Origin: Deltaproteobacteria bacterium
Lineage (GTDB): Bacteria > Myxococcota_A > UBA9160 > UBA4427
Reading direction: 5' to 3'
Assembly (NCBI GenBank): GCA_011051925.1
Contig: DRKE01000377.1
Coordinates: 1-13,698, forward strand
DNA: 13,698 nucleotides
A program made the translations under genes and the position numbers. This document shows positions 6,604-13,698 of the stretch, piece after piece. The notes beneath the pieces were generated by a model that was not told the origin of the DNA, searched no databases, and worked only from the letters and a program-made list of their open reading frames with translations. The first letter of the stretch is position 1; each line of letters begins with the position of its first letter.

Positions 6604-6645
6604 GCCGCTATCCTTCCCGGCTCTGGAACGAATCGGGAGACGGCG

Positions 6646-8394
6646 ATGAATCGGGCACGGCTCGATCCGGCTGCACGCAGGGAGGATCTCGACCGCGTCC
6701 GGAAGGAGACCTTCGACGTCGTCGTGATCGGCGGCGGGGTCGTCGGCGCGGGAACGGCCCTCGACGCCGCGAGCCGGGGCCTCTCGGTCGCGCTCATCGA
6801 GCAGCGGGACTGGGCCTCGGGCACGTCCAGCCGATCGAGCAAGCTGATCCATGGCGGCCTCCGCTATCTCGAACAGCTCGACTTCGGACTGGTCCGCGAG
6901 GCGCTGCACGAGCAGACACTGATGCTGGAACGGCTCTGTCCGCATCTCGTCCATCCCGTGCCCTTCCTCGTTCCCCTGACCCATCCCGTCTGGGAGCGCG
7001 CCTACATCGGCGCGGGCACGCTGCTCTACGACACGATCGCCGGCCGGCGCGCCCTGCCCCGACATCGCCATCTCTCCCGCCGAGGCGTCCTGGCGCGTTT
7101 TCCCGGTCTCCGGGGGGATCGCATCGTCGGCGGAATCCAGTACTGGGACGCCCAGGTCGACGATGCGCGACATACGCTCGCCCTCGTGCGAACCGCCCGG
7201 GTCCACGATGCGGTCACGCTTTCGAGCGTCCGCTTCGAGGCGTTCCGGATGTCCGGGGCGCGCGTGGCCGGCATCACGGCGCGCTGTCTCGAGTCGGGCG
7301 AGACCCTCGAGATCGAAGGGCGCCAGGTCGTCAATGCGACCGGCGTCTGGACCGACAGCGTCCAGAGCCATGCCGGCCGGGGTCGGATCCACGTCCGCGC
7401 GTCGAAGGGCATCCATCTCGTCGTGCCCCGGGACCGGATCCATGGGGACGCGGGTCTCATCCTGCGAACGGAGAAGAGCGTCCTCTTCGTGATTCCCTGG
7501 GACAGCCATTGGATCGTCGGCACGACCGACACGGACTGGAATCTCGATCTCGCCCATCCCGCGGCCAGCCGCCGCGACATCGACTACCTGCTGAACCACG
7601 TGAACGCCGTGCTCGCCCAGCCCCTGCGACACGAGGACATCGAGGGGGTCTACGCGGGCCTGCGACCGCTCCTCCAGGGCGAGAGCGACGCGACGAGCCA
7701 GCTCTCGCGCGAGCACGCGGTCAGTCAATCGGTTTCGGGCCTGATCACCGTGGCCGGCGGGAAGTACACGACCTATCGCGTGATGGCCCGGGACGTCGTC
7801 GACGTCGCGGCACGCGGCCTCGAACAGAAAGTGCCCGAAAGCTGCACCCACGAGGTTCCGCTCCTCGGCGCCGCCGGCTATCGCGCCCATTGGAATCGCC
7901 GAGAAACCCTCGCCGAACGATCCGGACTCCACGTCCACGTGATCGAGCATCTCCTGACGCGTTACGGCACGCGGATCCACGAACTGCTGGAGCTGATCCG
8001 GGAAGAGCCCGGACTCGCCCGCCCCGTCGAAGGCGCCCCCACCTATCTCGCCGCCGAGATCCATTATGCGACCTCACACGAAGGCGCGCTCCATCTCGAC
8101 GACGTGCTGACACGACGCACCCGCATCTCGATCGAGACCTTCGACCGCGGCGTTCTCGCGGCGAGGCAGACCGCGAAGACGATGGGGGCGATCCTCGGCT
8201 GGGACGAGGCGACCATCGCCGGCGAGATCGAACACTACGAGGCCCGGGTTCGCGCCGAACGCGAGAGCCAGACCCAGCCCGACGACCAGACCGCCGACGC
8301 CGCCCGCCTGGGCGCGCCCGACGTGCGACTGGGAGGCGCCCGGCCCGAACGTTCGCCCGTGGTCTCCCTCGACGAACATCGGCGTGCCGACTGA
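6646..8394 (+). CDS. glpD: Aerobic glycerol-3-phosphate dehydrogenase GlpD
   Basis: A 582-residue FAD enzyme that oxidises sn-glycerol 3-phosphate to dihydroxyacetone phosphate and passes electrons to the quinone pool at the inner membrane. It supports glycerol and phospholipid catabolism. Residues 23-54 hold the FAD motif DVVVIGGGVVGAGTALDAA with the following acidic strand end. SSRSSKLIHGGLRYLE (61-76) is the family signature, and GTTDTDW near residue 292 and AGGKYTTYR near residue 372 are conserved. The C-terminal helical domain contains LLTRYGTRIHELLELI near 439. Length fits the family, with a short non-conserved tail. ATG at 6646 is preceded by GGGAGA. No glpF or glpK is adjacent, and the gene converges on the OsmC/GST pair. 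Confidence 0.95.
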   Translation: MNRARLDPAARREDLDRVRKETFDVVVIGGGVVGAGTALDAASRGLSVALIEQRDWASGTSSRSSKLIHGGLRYLEQLDFGLVREALHEQTLMLERLCPHLVHPVPFLVPLTHPVWERAYIGAGTLLYDTIAGRRALPRHRHLSRRGVLARFPGLRGDRIVGGIQYWDAQVDDARHTLALVRTARVHDAVTLSSVRFEAFRMSGARVAGITARCLESGETLEIEGRQVVNATGVWTDSVQSHAGRGRIHVRASKGIHLVVPRDRIHGDAGLILRTEKSVLFVIPWDSHWIVGTTDTDWNLDLAHPAASRRDIDYLLNHVNAVLAQPLRHEDIEGVYAGLRPLLQGESDATSQLSREHAVSQSVSGLITVAGGKYTTYRVMARDVVDVAARGLEQKVPESCTHEVPLLGAAGYRAHWNRRETLAERSGLHVHVIEHLLTRYGTRIHELLELIREEPGLARPVEGAPTYLAAEIHYATSHEGALHLDDVLTRRTRISIETFDRGVLAARQTAKTMGAILGWDEATIAGEIEHYEARVRAERESQTQPDDQTADAARLGAPDVRLGGARPERSPVVSLDEHRRAD

Positions 8395-8430
8395 ACTCCT
8401 CGAGACGACGCGACCGACGCGTCCGACCGC

Positions 8431-8444
8431 CGGGGCCATCCCCG
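8431..8444. terminator. GC hairpin between convergent glpD and GST-like gene
   Basis: CGGGG (8431-8435), loop CCAT, CCCCG (8440-8444) forms a perfect five-pair stem in the 59-base gap between two convergent stops. No T-run follows on either strand, so this is at best a weak or Rho-assisted terminator. Confidence 0.3.
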
Positions 8445-8453
8445 ACCGGAACG

Positions 8454-9389
8454 TCAGAGGCTCCTCGGATCCGCCGGATCGACCTCCTCGACGACCGGCG
8501 GCAGGGTCAGCGCATGCCATGCACCGACGGGTTCGAGGACCCGTCGAACGTCCCGGCGCGATTCCGGATCCAGCGCGGCCAGCTCCCGCCCGATCCGGGC
8601 CCGGCGTGCCTCGCAGTCCCGTCTCGGGGGAAAAGCCCGTTTTCCAAAGCCGAGATCGACGAGGACGCGATCGGCCCCTTCCTTCAGCGCCTGCTGGTTG
8701 GCGACGAGATAGGCGTGATAGTCGGAGGCGATCTCTTCGAGGACGGGCAGGAGCGAGAGCGGAATCGCATCGTCGGACAGCCGATCGGAGAGCGGGACGA
8801 CGATCGATCGAACCGCCGGGAGGATGACATCGCCGGATCCGTCGTCGTCGCCCCCCACCACCGGCCCGATGAGTGCATCCGAATGGGACAAGAGGGCCGG
8901 CGCGACTTCCGCGAGGAACCGGCGCACGTCCGGCACGACCAGCACTTCGGTCTCGAGCCAGGCGGCGAGCACGAGATCCGGGCGGCACGGCTGCTCACCG
9001 AGCAGGAAACGGGCCGCCGCGAGGTGCGCACCGAGCCCCGTCAGTGTCGACCAGGATCGCCGCGGCCAGAGGGGCAGCCAGACTTCGATCCAATCCTCGA
9101 GAATCCGCGCACAGGTCCGGCGGACCGGCGTCGTCGGCAGGAGCGGGGGATCGGGATGGCAGCGTTCGAGCCATTCGGAGATCGCCCATGGCTCGGCCAG
9201 GACGAAGCCCTCGGGCGTTCGCAGCCAGGGCCCCGATTCCGAGCCCGAACGCGTCGCCAGGACGAACGAGAGGGACGCCGTCGGCGGAACGAGGTCGAAG
9301 GCGATCTCCTTGGCGAGGAGCAGCGCGACCAGGGCCACCGTCCCACGAGCATGGGCATCGCCATAGACGGTGTAGCGCGGCACGGTCAT
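8454..9389 (-). CDS. Glutathione S-transferase-like protein
   Basis: A 311-residue protein with a GST layout. An N-terminal thioredoxin-like half (about 1-80) begins YTVYGDAHARG and contains LAEPWAISEWLE at 64-75, matching the ES-x-AI-x-x-YL element that contacts glutathione. A helical C-terminal half has FLLGEQPCRPDLVLAAWL at 129-145, matching the conserved GST fold-stabilising motif. The residue usually catalytic (Ser, Tyr or Cys in the first loop) is not apparent in DAHARG. It is longer than typical GSTs (200-230 residues), with extra C-terminal helices. The ATG at 9389 overlaps the OsmC stop (ATGA), showing coupling. A TTG six bases upstream is less likely. Substrate and activity are unknown; a thiol or stress role is inferred from OsmC. 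Confidence 0.7.
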   Translation of the reverse strand: MTVPRYTVYGDAHARGTVALVALLLAKEIAFDLVPPTASLSFVLATRSGSESGPWLRTPEGFVLAEPWAISEWLERCHPDPPLLPTTPVRRTCARILEDWIEVWLPLWPRRSWSTLTGLGAHLAAARFLLGEQPCRPDLVLAAWLETEVLVVPDVRRFLAEVAPALLSHSDALIGPVVGGDDDGSGDVILPAVRSIVVPLSDRLSDDAIPLSLLPVLEEIASDYHAYLVANQQALKEGADRVLVDLGFGKRAFPPRRDCEARRARIGRELAALDPESRRDVRRVLEPVGAWHALTLPPVVEEVDPADPRSL

Positions 9390-9793
9390 TCCCAATGCAA
9401 GCTGAGATCGACCCGGGTATCGGGATGGAGCGATTCGGCGACCGGACAGCCTCGGGCGGCCTCCTCGAGCCGGACACGAGCCGGCTCGGAAAGACCCGCC
9501 GGCATCGTCAGTCCGACCACGATCCGCCCCACCCGCCGACGCGGCTCGAGTTCCATGTGCTTCTCGACCCGCGCATGGGCGCCGTCGATCGACCAGCCCT
9601 CGCGATCAGCGACGATGGCCATCGTCGTCAGCATGCAGCTCGCGAGCGAGGTCGCGACCAGATCGGTCGGCGAGAAGGCTTCGCCCCGCCCCTGATTGTC
9701 GACCGGGGCATCGGTTTCGAGCCCCGCACCCGAAGGCCCATGCAGCGCCCGGGTATGCAGCCCTCCTTCATAGACCACGGTCATCTCGACCAT
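9386..9793 (-). CDS. OsmC-family protein
   Basis: A 135-residue protein of the OsmC/Ohr superfamily, small dimeric thiol peroxidases that reduce organic hydroperoxides. The first conserved Cys is in ATSLASCMLTTMA (Cys53), preceded by the family FSPTDLVA. The second is in ARGCPVAESL (Cys116). This is the expected two-cysteine arrangement of the active site, and the length is typical. In this subgroup (YhfA-like OsmC) the physiological substrate is not settled. The start at 9793 is chosen because GGAGGG lies seven bases upstream; the frame extends further upstream without conserved features. It is the first gene of a two-gene operon with the GST-like gene and divergent from recQ. Selenocysteine versions of OsmC-like proteins are known elsewhere, but both positions here are Cys. 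Confidence 0.9.
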   Translation of the reverse strand: MVEMTVVYEGGLHTRALHGPSGAGLETDAPVDNQGRGEAFSPTDLVATSLASCMLTTMAIVADREGWSIDGAHARVEKHMELEPRRRVGRIVVGLTMPAGLSEPARVRLEEAARGCPVAESLHPDTRVDLSLHWE

Positions 9794-9800
9794 CCCGCTC

Positions 9801-9806
9801 CCCTCC
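9801..9806 (-). promoter_or_regulatory. Shine-Dalgarno site deciding the OsmC start
   Basis: GGAGGG on the minus strand lies 7 bases before the ATG at 9793. The in-frame codons upstream lack such a site. Confidence 0.6.
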
Positions 9807-10050
9807 CATCCCTTTTCGTCTTTCGTCCGCCCCATCCCGTCGCGGTCTTCTCCCCGGAAAGCCGCAGATGCGGTTCTTCCCGGCCGCGCCCCTCGTTCCC
9901 GGGGCACGTGCCGGATGCGACCCGCCCCCACCGCGTCGCCGCCATGCCCGAACCCGGATTCCCATCGGGACCGATCGGGAGGGCATTCCGTTCACCCTCG
10001 CGGAGACGGTTTCCACCCGTGCTAGCTTGGCATTTCACCCGCCGAGAATC

Positions 10051-12117
10051 ATGTCCGAAGACACCTCCGACCCTTTGGAAGACCCGAGCCGGCCCTGGCC
10101 TGCGAGCGCGCGTCGCGATGCCGCCCTGGCCGAGGGCCTCGCCCGCCTGGGTCATCAGGCCTTCCGCCCGGGCCAGCGCGAGGCGATCGAGGGGCTCCTC
10201 GAGCGGCAACGCCTGCTGCTCGTCGCCCCGACCGGCGGCGGCAAGAGTCTCTGCTATCAGCTGCCCGCATTGCTCTTTGCGGGAACGACGGTCGTCGTCT
10301 CGCCGCTCATCGCCCTGATGCGGGACCAGGTCGACGCCCTCGAGCGATTGGACGTTCCGGCGACCTACCTGGCCTCGACCCTCGACGGTGCCGAAATGGC
10401 GCGTCGGCTCGACGAACTCGAAAGCGGGCGACTGCGCATGATCTACGTCGCGCCCGAACGCCTGGTCTTCGCCCGCTTCCGGGAGATCCTGCAGCGGATC
10501 GACTGTCCCCTCTTCGCGATCGACGAGGCCCATTGCATCAGTCAATGGGGCCATGACTTCCGACCCGAATACCTCGAGATCGGACGCGTCCTGAAGGAAC
10601 ATCCCGGATCGCGAGTACTCGCCTGCACGGCGACGGCGACGCCCTTCGTCCGTGACGAGATCCTCGCGCGCCTCGAACTGCCCCCCGATACGCCCCAGAT
10701 CATACGCGGCTTCGCGCGCCCGAACCTGTCGCTCCGGGTCGCCGAGGTCGAACGCGCCGCGGAGCGACGCCGGATCGTCGACGGCGTCCTGCGAGACACG
10801 CTCGGCAGTCCCGGCGCCGCGCGTGGCTGCGCGATCGTCTACGGACCGACGCGCAAGAGCACGGAAGCCGAGGCCGAGCGCCTCGAGCGGAAGGGCTGGC
10901 GATGCATGAGCTACCACGCGGGCCTGACGGGAGAACGACGCGAGGCGGTCCATGAAGCCTTCTCGAATGGCGAACTCGAGATCGTCGTGGCGACCAATGC
11001 CTTCGGAATGGGAATCGATCGGGCCGACGTCCGCGCCGTCGTCCATCTGGCCCCGCCCGGCTCGATCGAAGCCTACTATCAAGAGGTCGGTCGCGCCGGG
11101 CGCGACGGGCGGGACGCGGTCGGCCAGATGCTCGTCGGTCCCGGCGATCTGGCCCGGCGGCGCGCGCTGATCGAAATGGACGGCCCGATGGAGGGGCCGG
11201 GCAGCGAAGGTCCCCGCCACCGCTGGGCGCTCTTCCTCGAATTGATGCGTTTCTGCGAAGGGGGAAGCTGCCGACACGATGCGGTGTTGCGCTATTTCGG
11301 GGACGAGGAGGAGACCCTGGCCGGCTGTGGCCGTTGCGACGTCTGCGATCGACTCTCCAGGACCGCAGATCGCGACGGGGCAGAGGCCGGAGACGGTGTC
11401 CATCTCGAAGACGACGCGGAGGTCACGCTCCTCGTTCGCAAGGCACTTTCGGGCATCGCGCGGATCCATGGCCGCTTCGGCCTCGGCGCCGCCGTCGCGC
11501 TCCTGCGAGGCCAGGACGATCCACGCCTTCGAAGCGCGGGCCTCGACCGGACGAAGACCTGGGGAATCCTTGCGGATCACCCGGAAACCTGGCTCACGAA
11601 ACTGCTGCGACGCTGCGTCACCGCCGGCTGGGTCGACTTCCATGGAGGGGACCGCCCCGTGGCGATCCTGACCGGATCGGGCGTCGCCGTCATGCAGGGG
11701 AAGCGTCCGGCGCGGCTGCTTCTGCCGCCCCGTCCGTCCGCCCACCGGTCCGGCATGGCCGCCGCCGATCGAAGTCCCTCGTTCGTGATACGCCGCAGGG
11801 GCGACACCCCGGGCGGCGCCTCGAGGGACCCGCGGCGCGGAGAAGACGCCGGGGATCTCGAACTCGATGACGACGCACTCCGCCGATTCGAGGCGCTCCG
11901 CGCGTATCGGCTCCTCACGGCTCAGGCGGAGGGCGTGCCGCCCTACGTCGTCGCCAGCGACCGCTCCCTGCGCGAACTCGCGGTCCTCTGCCCTTCCACC
12001 CGGGAAGACCTCACGCGAGCCCACGGAATCGGCGAAGCCAAGGCTGCGAAATACGGCGACGGCTTCCTTCGCGTGCTCGCCGATCTCGAAACCGAAGAGC
12101 CGGCCAAGAGCCCCTGA
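10051..12117 (+). CDS. recQ: RecQ-family ATP-dependent DNA helicase
   Basis: A 688-residue 3'-5' DNA helicase for recombination and replication-fork repair. Motif 0 is FRPGQ (38-42), Walker A is APTGGGKS (59-66) and Walker B is DEAH (158-161), followed by the aromatic-rich loop HCISQWGHDFRPEY. Motif III is ACTATAT (191-197), motif V is VVATNAFGMGIDRADVR (312-328) and motif VI is QEVGRAGRDG (344-353). A zinc-binding RecQ-Ct domain follows with Cys402, Cys407, Cys426, Cys429 and Cys432, then a winged-helix region and an HRDC domain at about 605-685. All catalytic motifs are intact. The frame is open back to 9868, but that part has no conserved content and the ATG at 10051 lies close to the first motif, so it is preferred although its ribosome site is weak. 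Charged low-complexity residues at 585-608 separate the last two domains. Confidence 0.95.
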   Translation: MSEDTSDPLEDPSRPWPASARRDAALAEGLARLGHQAFRPGQREAIEGLLERQRLLLVAPTGGGKSLCYQLPALLFAGTTVVVSPLIALMRDQVDALERLDVPATYLASTLDGAEMARRLDELESGRLRMIYVAPERLVFARFREILQRIDCPLFAIDEAHCISQWGHDFRPEYLEIGRVLKEHPGSRVLACTATATPFVRDEILARLELPPDTPQIIRGFARPNLSLRVAEVERAAERRRIVDGVLRDTLGSPGAARGCAIVYGPTRKSTEAEAERLERKGWRCMSYHAGLTGERREAVHEAFSNGELEIVVATNAFGMGIDRADVRAVVHLAPPGSIEAYYQEVGRAGRDGRDAVGQMLVGPGDLARRRALIEMDGPMEGPGSEGPRHRWALFLELMRFCEGGSCRHDAVLRYFGDEEETLAGCGRCDVCDRLSRTADRDGAEAGDGVHLEDDAEVTLLVRKALSGIARIHGRFGLGAAVALLRGQDDPRLRSAGLDRTKTWGILADHPETWLTKLLRRCVTAGWVDFHGGDRPVAILTGSGVAVMQGKRPARLLLPPRPSAHRSGMAAADRSPSFVIRRRGDTPGGASRDPRRGEDAGDLELDDDALRRFEALRAYRLLTAQAEGVPPYVVASDRSLRELAVLCPSTREDLTRAHGIGEAKAAKYGDGFLRVLADLETEEPAKSP

Positions 12118-12137
12118 CCGGGCGTGGTGCATGAAAT

Positions 12138-12155
12138 CGGCTCGGCGTCGAGCCG
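12138..12155. terminator. Hairpin between convergent recQ and XRE-cupin gene
   Basis: CGGCTCG (12138-12144), loop GCGT, CGAGCCG (12149-12155) is a perfect seven-pair stem 21 bases after the recQ stop. No T-run follows, so its role as terminator is inferred from position only. Confidence 0.35.
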
Positions 12156-12258
12156 GCCGATGCGGGCTGCCTCCGCTCCGTCGAGGTTCCGCGACGCAGG
12201 GATCGGTCGCAGTCGTGTGCATCGCGCCCGATGGGGCAAAGGGCCGGGTGAAAGGGCA

Positions 12259-12275
12259 CGGGCGCTACGCGCCCG
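12259..12275 (-). terminator. GC hairpin around the XRE-cupin stop codon
   Basis: CGGGCG (12259-12264), loop CTACG (12265-12269), CGCCCG (12270-12275) is a perfect six-pair stem, and the loop contains the TAG stop (CTA at 12265-12267 on the plus strand). There is no T-run. The function is uncertain. Confidence 0.3.
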
Positions 12276-12942
12276 CCGCTTCGATCCTCCCGTCGCCACC
12301 GATCTCGACCCGCGCCGCGTCCAGGGACGAGGTCCCCGTCGCCATCGCGATCCGGGCCATCAGATCGCCCTGGAGTCGCGCCGGGATGATCGCGAGAACC
12401 AGGAGCGTCGCGGCCTTGCCACCGCCCGCGATCCAGCGATGGGGGAGACTGGGATCGAAATGGATCGAATCCCCGCGCTCGATCACGAAATGTTCGCCCG
12501 CGACCTCGACATCGACGCGCCCGTCTTCGACCAGCAGGACGACCTCGCCGTGGAAACGCCAGGCCTCGGTGCCCGGACGACCGGCACCCCGGCCGGGTTC
12601 GATGCGCACACGCCAGAGATCCAGTCGATTGCGCGGAATCATTCCGATCAGATGCTCGAGCTGCCCGTGGCCATTCATGACGAGCTGCTGCCGATCGTCG
12701 CGGCGCAGGATGGCGACCTGCTTTCCCGTGTCCTCCTCGGCCAGCAATTCACTCGGACGGCGATTCAGGCCGTTTGCCACCTTGAGCAATACGGCGATCG
12801 TGGGAACCGTCTGCAGATTCTCGATCTTGTGGATCGTGCTGGCGGAAACGCCCGATTGATCGCCCAACTGCTGCAGCGTGAGCCCGGCCTCGTCTCTCCA
12901 TCTTCGAATCCGGCCTGCTATTCGCTTGAGGTCATCGTCCAT
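12265..12942 (-). CDS. XRE-family regulator with C-terminal cupin domain
   Basis: A 225-residue transcription factor. Residues 5-60 form an XRE helix-turn-helix, with LTLQQLGDQSGVSASTIHKIE as the HTH core. Residues 105-190 form a small cupin barrel, with GTEAWRFHGEVVLLVEDG and later RGDSIHFDPSLPHRW, close to the two cupin motifs. XRE-cupin proteins usually sense a small metabolite and control nearby metabolic genes, often for amino-acid, polyamine or carbon catabolism. The effector here is unknown. The ATG at 12942 has AGGA 8 bases upstream. It stands alone, convergent with recQ, with its promoter presumably in the inverted-repeat-rich gap at 12943-13325. It is too far from mer to be its likely regulator. 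Confidence 0.88.
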   Translation of the reverse strand: MDDDLKRIAGRIRRWRDEAGLTLQQLGDQSGVSASTIHKIENLQTVPTIAVLLKVANGLNRRPSELLAEEDTGKQVAILRRDDRQQLVMNGHGQLEHLIGMIPRNRLDLWRVRIEPGRGAGRPGTEAWRFHGEVVLLVEDGRVDVEVAGEHFVIERGDSIHFDPSLPHRWIAGGGKAATLLVLAIIPARLQGDLMARIAMATGTSSLDAARVEIGGDGRIEAAGA

Positions 12943-13325
12943 TCTGGGGTTCCTGATTCACGGCACCGACAATCCGGCGGGCCGAAGACTAAGCCATTCC
13001 CTCTCTCCAAAGACCTCCCGAAAGAGAAGGGAACGAGAAATGTTCTGATCGGCAAACTGCCTTGCTTCCATGAAACGCCTGCCCGATCAAAAGGGTCACT
13101 CCCTTCCGCAACATGATCACGGACTTCCACCCTACGGGGATCCCGTTTCACGACACGTGATCGGCGCTAGGCCGGCGGAGGGACCAGGATGACACTTTCG
13201 AGAGTCGGGACGATTCGGACACAGCCCGACAAACAAGAGTCGCCGGAAACGACGGTCAGGGGACATCCGGCCCCTGTTTTCGCGGTCCGAAGGCGCGGCT
13301 GGCCGTGGGCCCGCCGCGGTCGGGG
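12943..13325. other. Gene-free region with several inverted repeats
   Basis: The 383 bases between the XRE-cupin start and the oxidoreductase stop hold no convincing gene. They contain an imperfect hairpin TTCCCTCTCT/AGAGAAGGGAA (12997-13006 with 13023-13033), AAGGG/CCCTT (13091-13095 with 13101-13105), a wide dyad GATCACG/CGTGATC (13115-13121 with 13156-13162) enclosing ACGGG-GAT-CCCGT (13134-13146), and a terminator-like stem near 13257. A possible 78-codon frame from 13189 with a GGAGG upstream runs into the neighbouring gene in antisense and has no recognisable family. The XRE-cupin promoter should lie near 12950-13010, but no clear -35/-10 pair was found. Confidence 0.5.
13257..13280 (+). 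terminator. Rho-independent terminator-like hairpin
   Basis: CAGGGG (13257-13262), loop ACATCCGG, CCCCTG (13271-13276) followed by TTTT (13277-13280) reads as a terminator on the plus strand. No convincing plus-strand gene precedes it, so it may end a small RNA or block antisense transcription. The stem also forms in the transcript of the oxidoreductase on the other strand, without a T-run there. Confidence 0.4.
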
Positions 13326-13337
13326 CTATTCGCCCCG
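13321..13337 (-). terminator. GC hairpin around the LLM oxidoreductase stop codon
   Basis: CGGGGC (13321-13326), loop TATTC, GCCCCG (13332-13337) is a perfect six-pair stem. The TAG stop (CTA at 13326-13328 on the plus strand) lies at the stem-loop edge. There is no T-run. The arrangement resembles the hairpin at the XRE-cupin stop. Confidence 0.3.
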
Positions 13338-13698
13338 CAAGGCCGAAAGCACGCCCCGGACCTGCGCATCTTCCGCCGGATCATCGGGAACCGGAAATGT
13401 GATCCGACTCACAATCGACTCGTAGTCATCCAGCAGGATCCGGGCGATGTCGTCATAGGTGCCCTGTGGAACGAGGGCATCGAGCATCTCGTCACTGACG
13501 AGGCCCTTCATGTCCTCCCACTGCCCGGCCTTCGACAGCCGGTTGAGTTCGCGACCCACGTCGCCGAATCCGCGATGGTCGAGGGAGGGCCAATAGGCGG
13601 GCGTCGAGTAGAGAAAAGTGAGGTGCTCCCGGATCCATTCCCGCTTCCGTGCCACGGCCTCCTCGTCGGGACCGGTCGCCACGAAACCCGCCGCCACG
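13326..13698 (-). CDS. LLM-class flavin-dependent oxidoreductase, C-terminal part (5' end outside window)
   Basis: About 124 C-terminal residues of a luciferase-like monooxygenase family protein, open to the right edge of the window. The stretch with GPDEEAVARKREWIREHLTFLYSTPAYWPSL and then GLVSDEMLDALVPQGTYDDIARIL is typical of the end of probable F420- or FMN-dependent LLM oxidoreductases (TIGR03617-like). There the final helices close the TIM barrel after the ...VPxGTxDEIA... motif. The codons at the edge read through Val-Ala-Ala, so the true start is beyond base 13698. It ends at the TAG at 13328-13326. Cofactor choice (F420 or FMN) and substrate cannot be judged from this part. Confidence 0.8.
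   Translation of the reverse strand, partial: VAAGFVATGPDEEAVARKREWIREHLTFLYSTPAYWPSLDHRGFGDVGRELNRLSKAGQWEDMKGLVSDEMLDALVPQGTYDDIARILLDDYESIVSRITFPVPDDPAEDAQVRGVLSALRGE

Noticed and set aside
5770..8064. 764-codon minus-strand frame
   Set aside because: It is antisense to the PilZ gene and glpD, with no domain signature.
6297..9695. Very long plus-strand frame of 1132 codons
   Set aside because: It runs out of frame through the PilZ gene and glpD and antisense through the GST-like and OsmC genes. Its product is Arg/Pro/Gly-rich without any family motif, as expected for shadow frames in GC-rich DNA.
9868..10050. N-terminal extension of recQ
   Set aside because: The frame is open but the extension has no conserved content and overlaps the likely promoter region of the divergent OsmC gene.
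9781..12222. 813-codon minus-strand frame
   Set aside because: It is antisense to recQ, whose motifs are complete, and its translation is low-complexity and charged with no recognisable domain.
13170..13270. Possible selenocysteine tRNA (selC) in the gap, considered because of the UGA-containing merP
   Set aside because: No long acceptor stem, no TCA anticodon arm and no proper T-arm could be assembled.
13189..13425. 78-codon plus-strand frame with GGAGG upstream
   Set aside because: It ends inside the LLM gene in antisense, has no family resemblance, and the terminator-like hairpin falls inside it. Only the ribosome-like site speaks for it.

Overview
The window is about 13.7 kb of GC-rich bacterial chromosome from a Gram-negative organism (periplasmic MerP-type proteins, a quinone-linked GlpD). 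The gene mix (paired MaoC-type hydratases with a PHP-domain protein, an LLM-class flavin oxidoreductase, a likely UGA-encoded selenocysteine) resembles uncultured Myxococcota, Desulfobacterota or Binatota-like lineages. That placement is an inference. No rRNA, tRNA, CRISPR array, insertion sequence or prophage is visible.

Layout. Bases 1-1170 (+) hold the end of a PHP-domain gene and two small hot-dog-fold MaoC-type genes, joined by stop/start overlaps. Bases 1184-3788 (-) hold a compact mercury-resistance operon: a MerT-MerP fusion, mercuric reductase MerA, and a separate secreted MerP-like gene. In the last gene the first cysteine of the metal-binding GMTCxxC motif is replaced by an in-frame TGA. 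The frame stays open on both sides, the protein is otherwise a complete HMA domain, and a hairpin of bacterial SECIS type follows the TGA. It is read here as a selenocysteine-containing MerP, the most interesting object in the window. No merR-type regulator is present.

Bases 4051-5643 (-) hold a large FAD-dependent dehydrogenase of the COG2509 type. Divergent from it are a receiver-like/PilZ protein (5842-6603, +) and aerobic glycerol-3-phosphate dehydrogenase GlpD (6646-8394, +). GlpD converges on an OsmC-GST-like gene pair (9793-8454, -; ATGA overlap). A RecQ helicase (10051-12117, +) converges on an XRE-cupin regulator (12942-12265, -). A 383-base gene-free stretch rich in inverted repeats follows, and then the C-terminal part of an LLM-class oxidoreductase (-) running off the window.

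How the genes work together. In the mer operon, Hg(II) would be caught in the periplasm by the Sec/Cys MerP and by the Cys/Cys MerP domain fused to MerT, passed through the MerT cysteine pairs, and reduced to Hg(0) by MerA. OsmC and the GST-like protein may form a separate thiol/peroxide stress pair. The other genes look like ordinary metabolic and repair functions. Most genes here, including the UGA-containing merP itself, end in TGA, so TGA is a normal stop in this organism and the internal TGA of merP needs local recoding.
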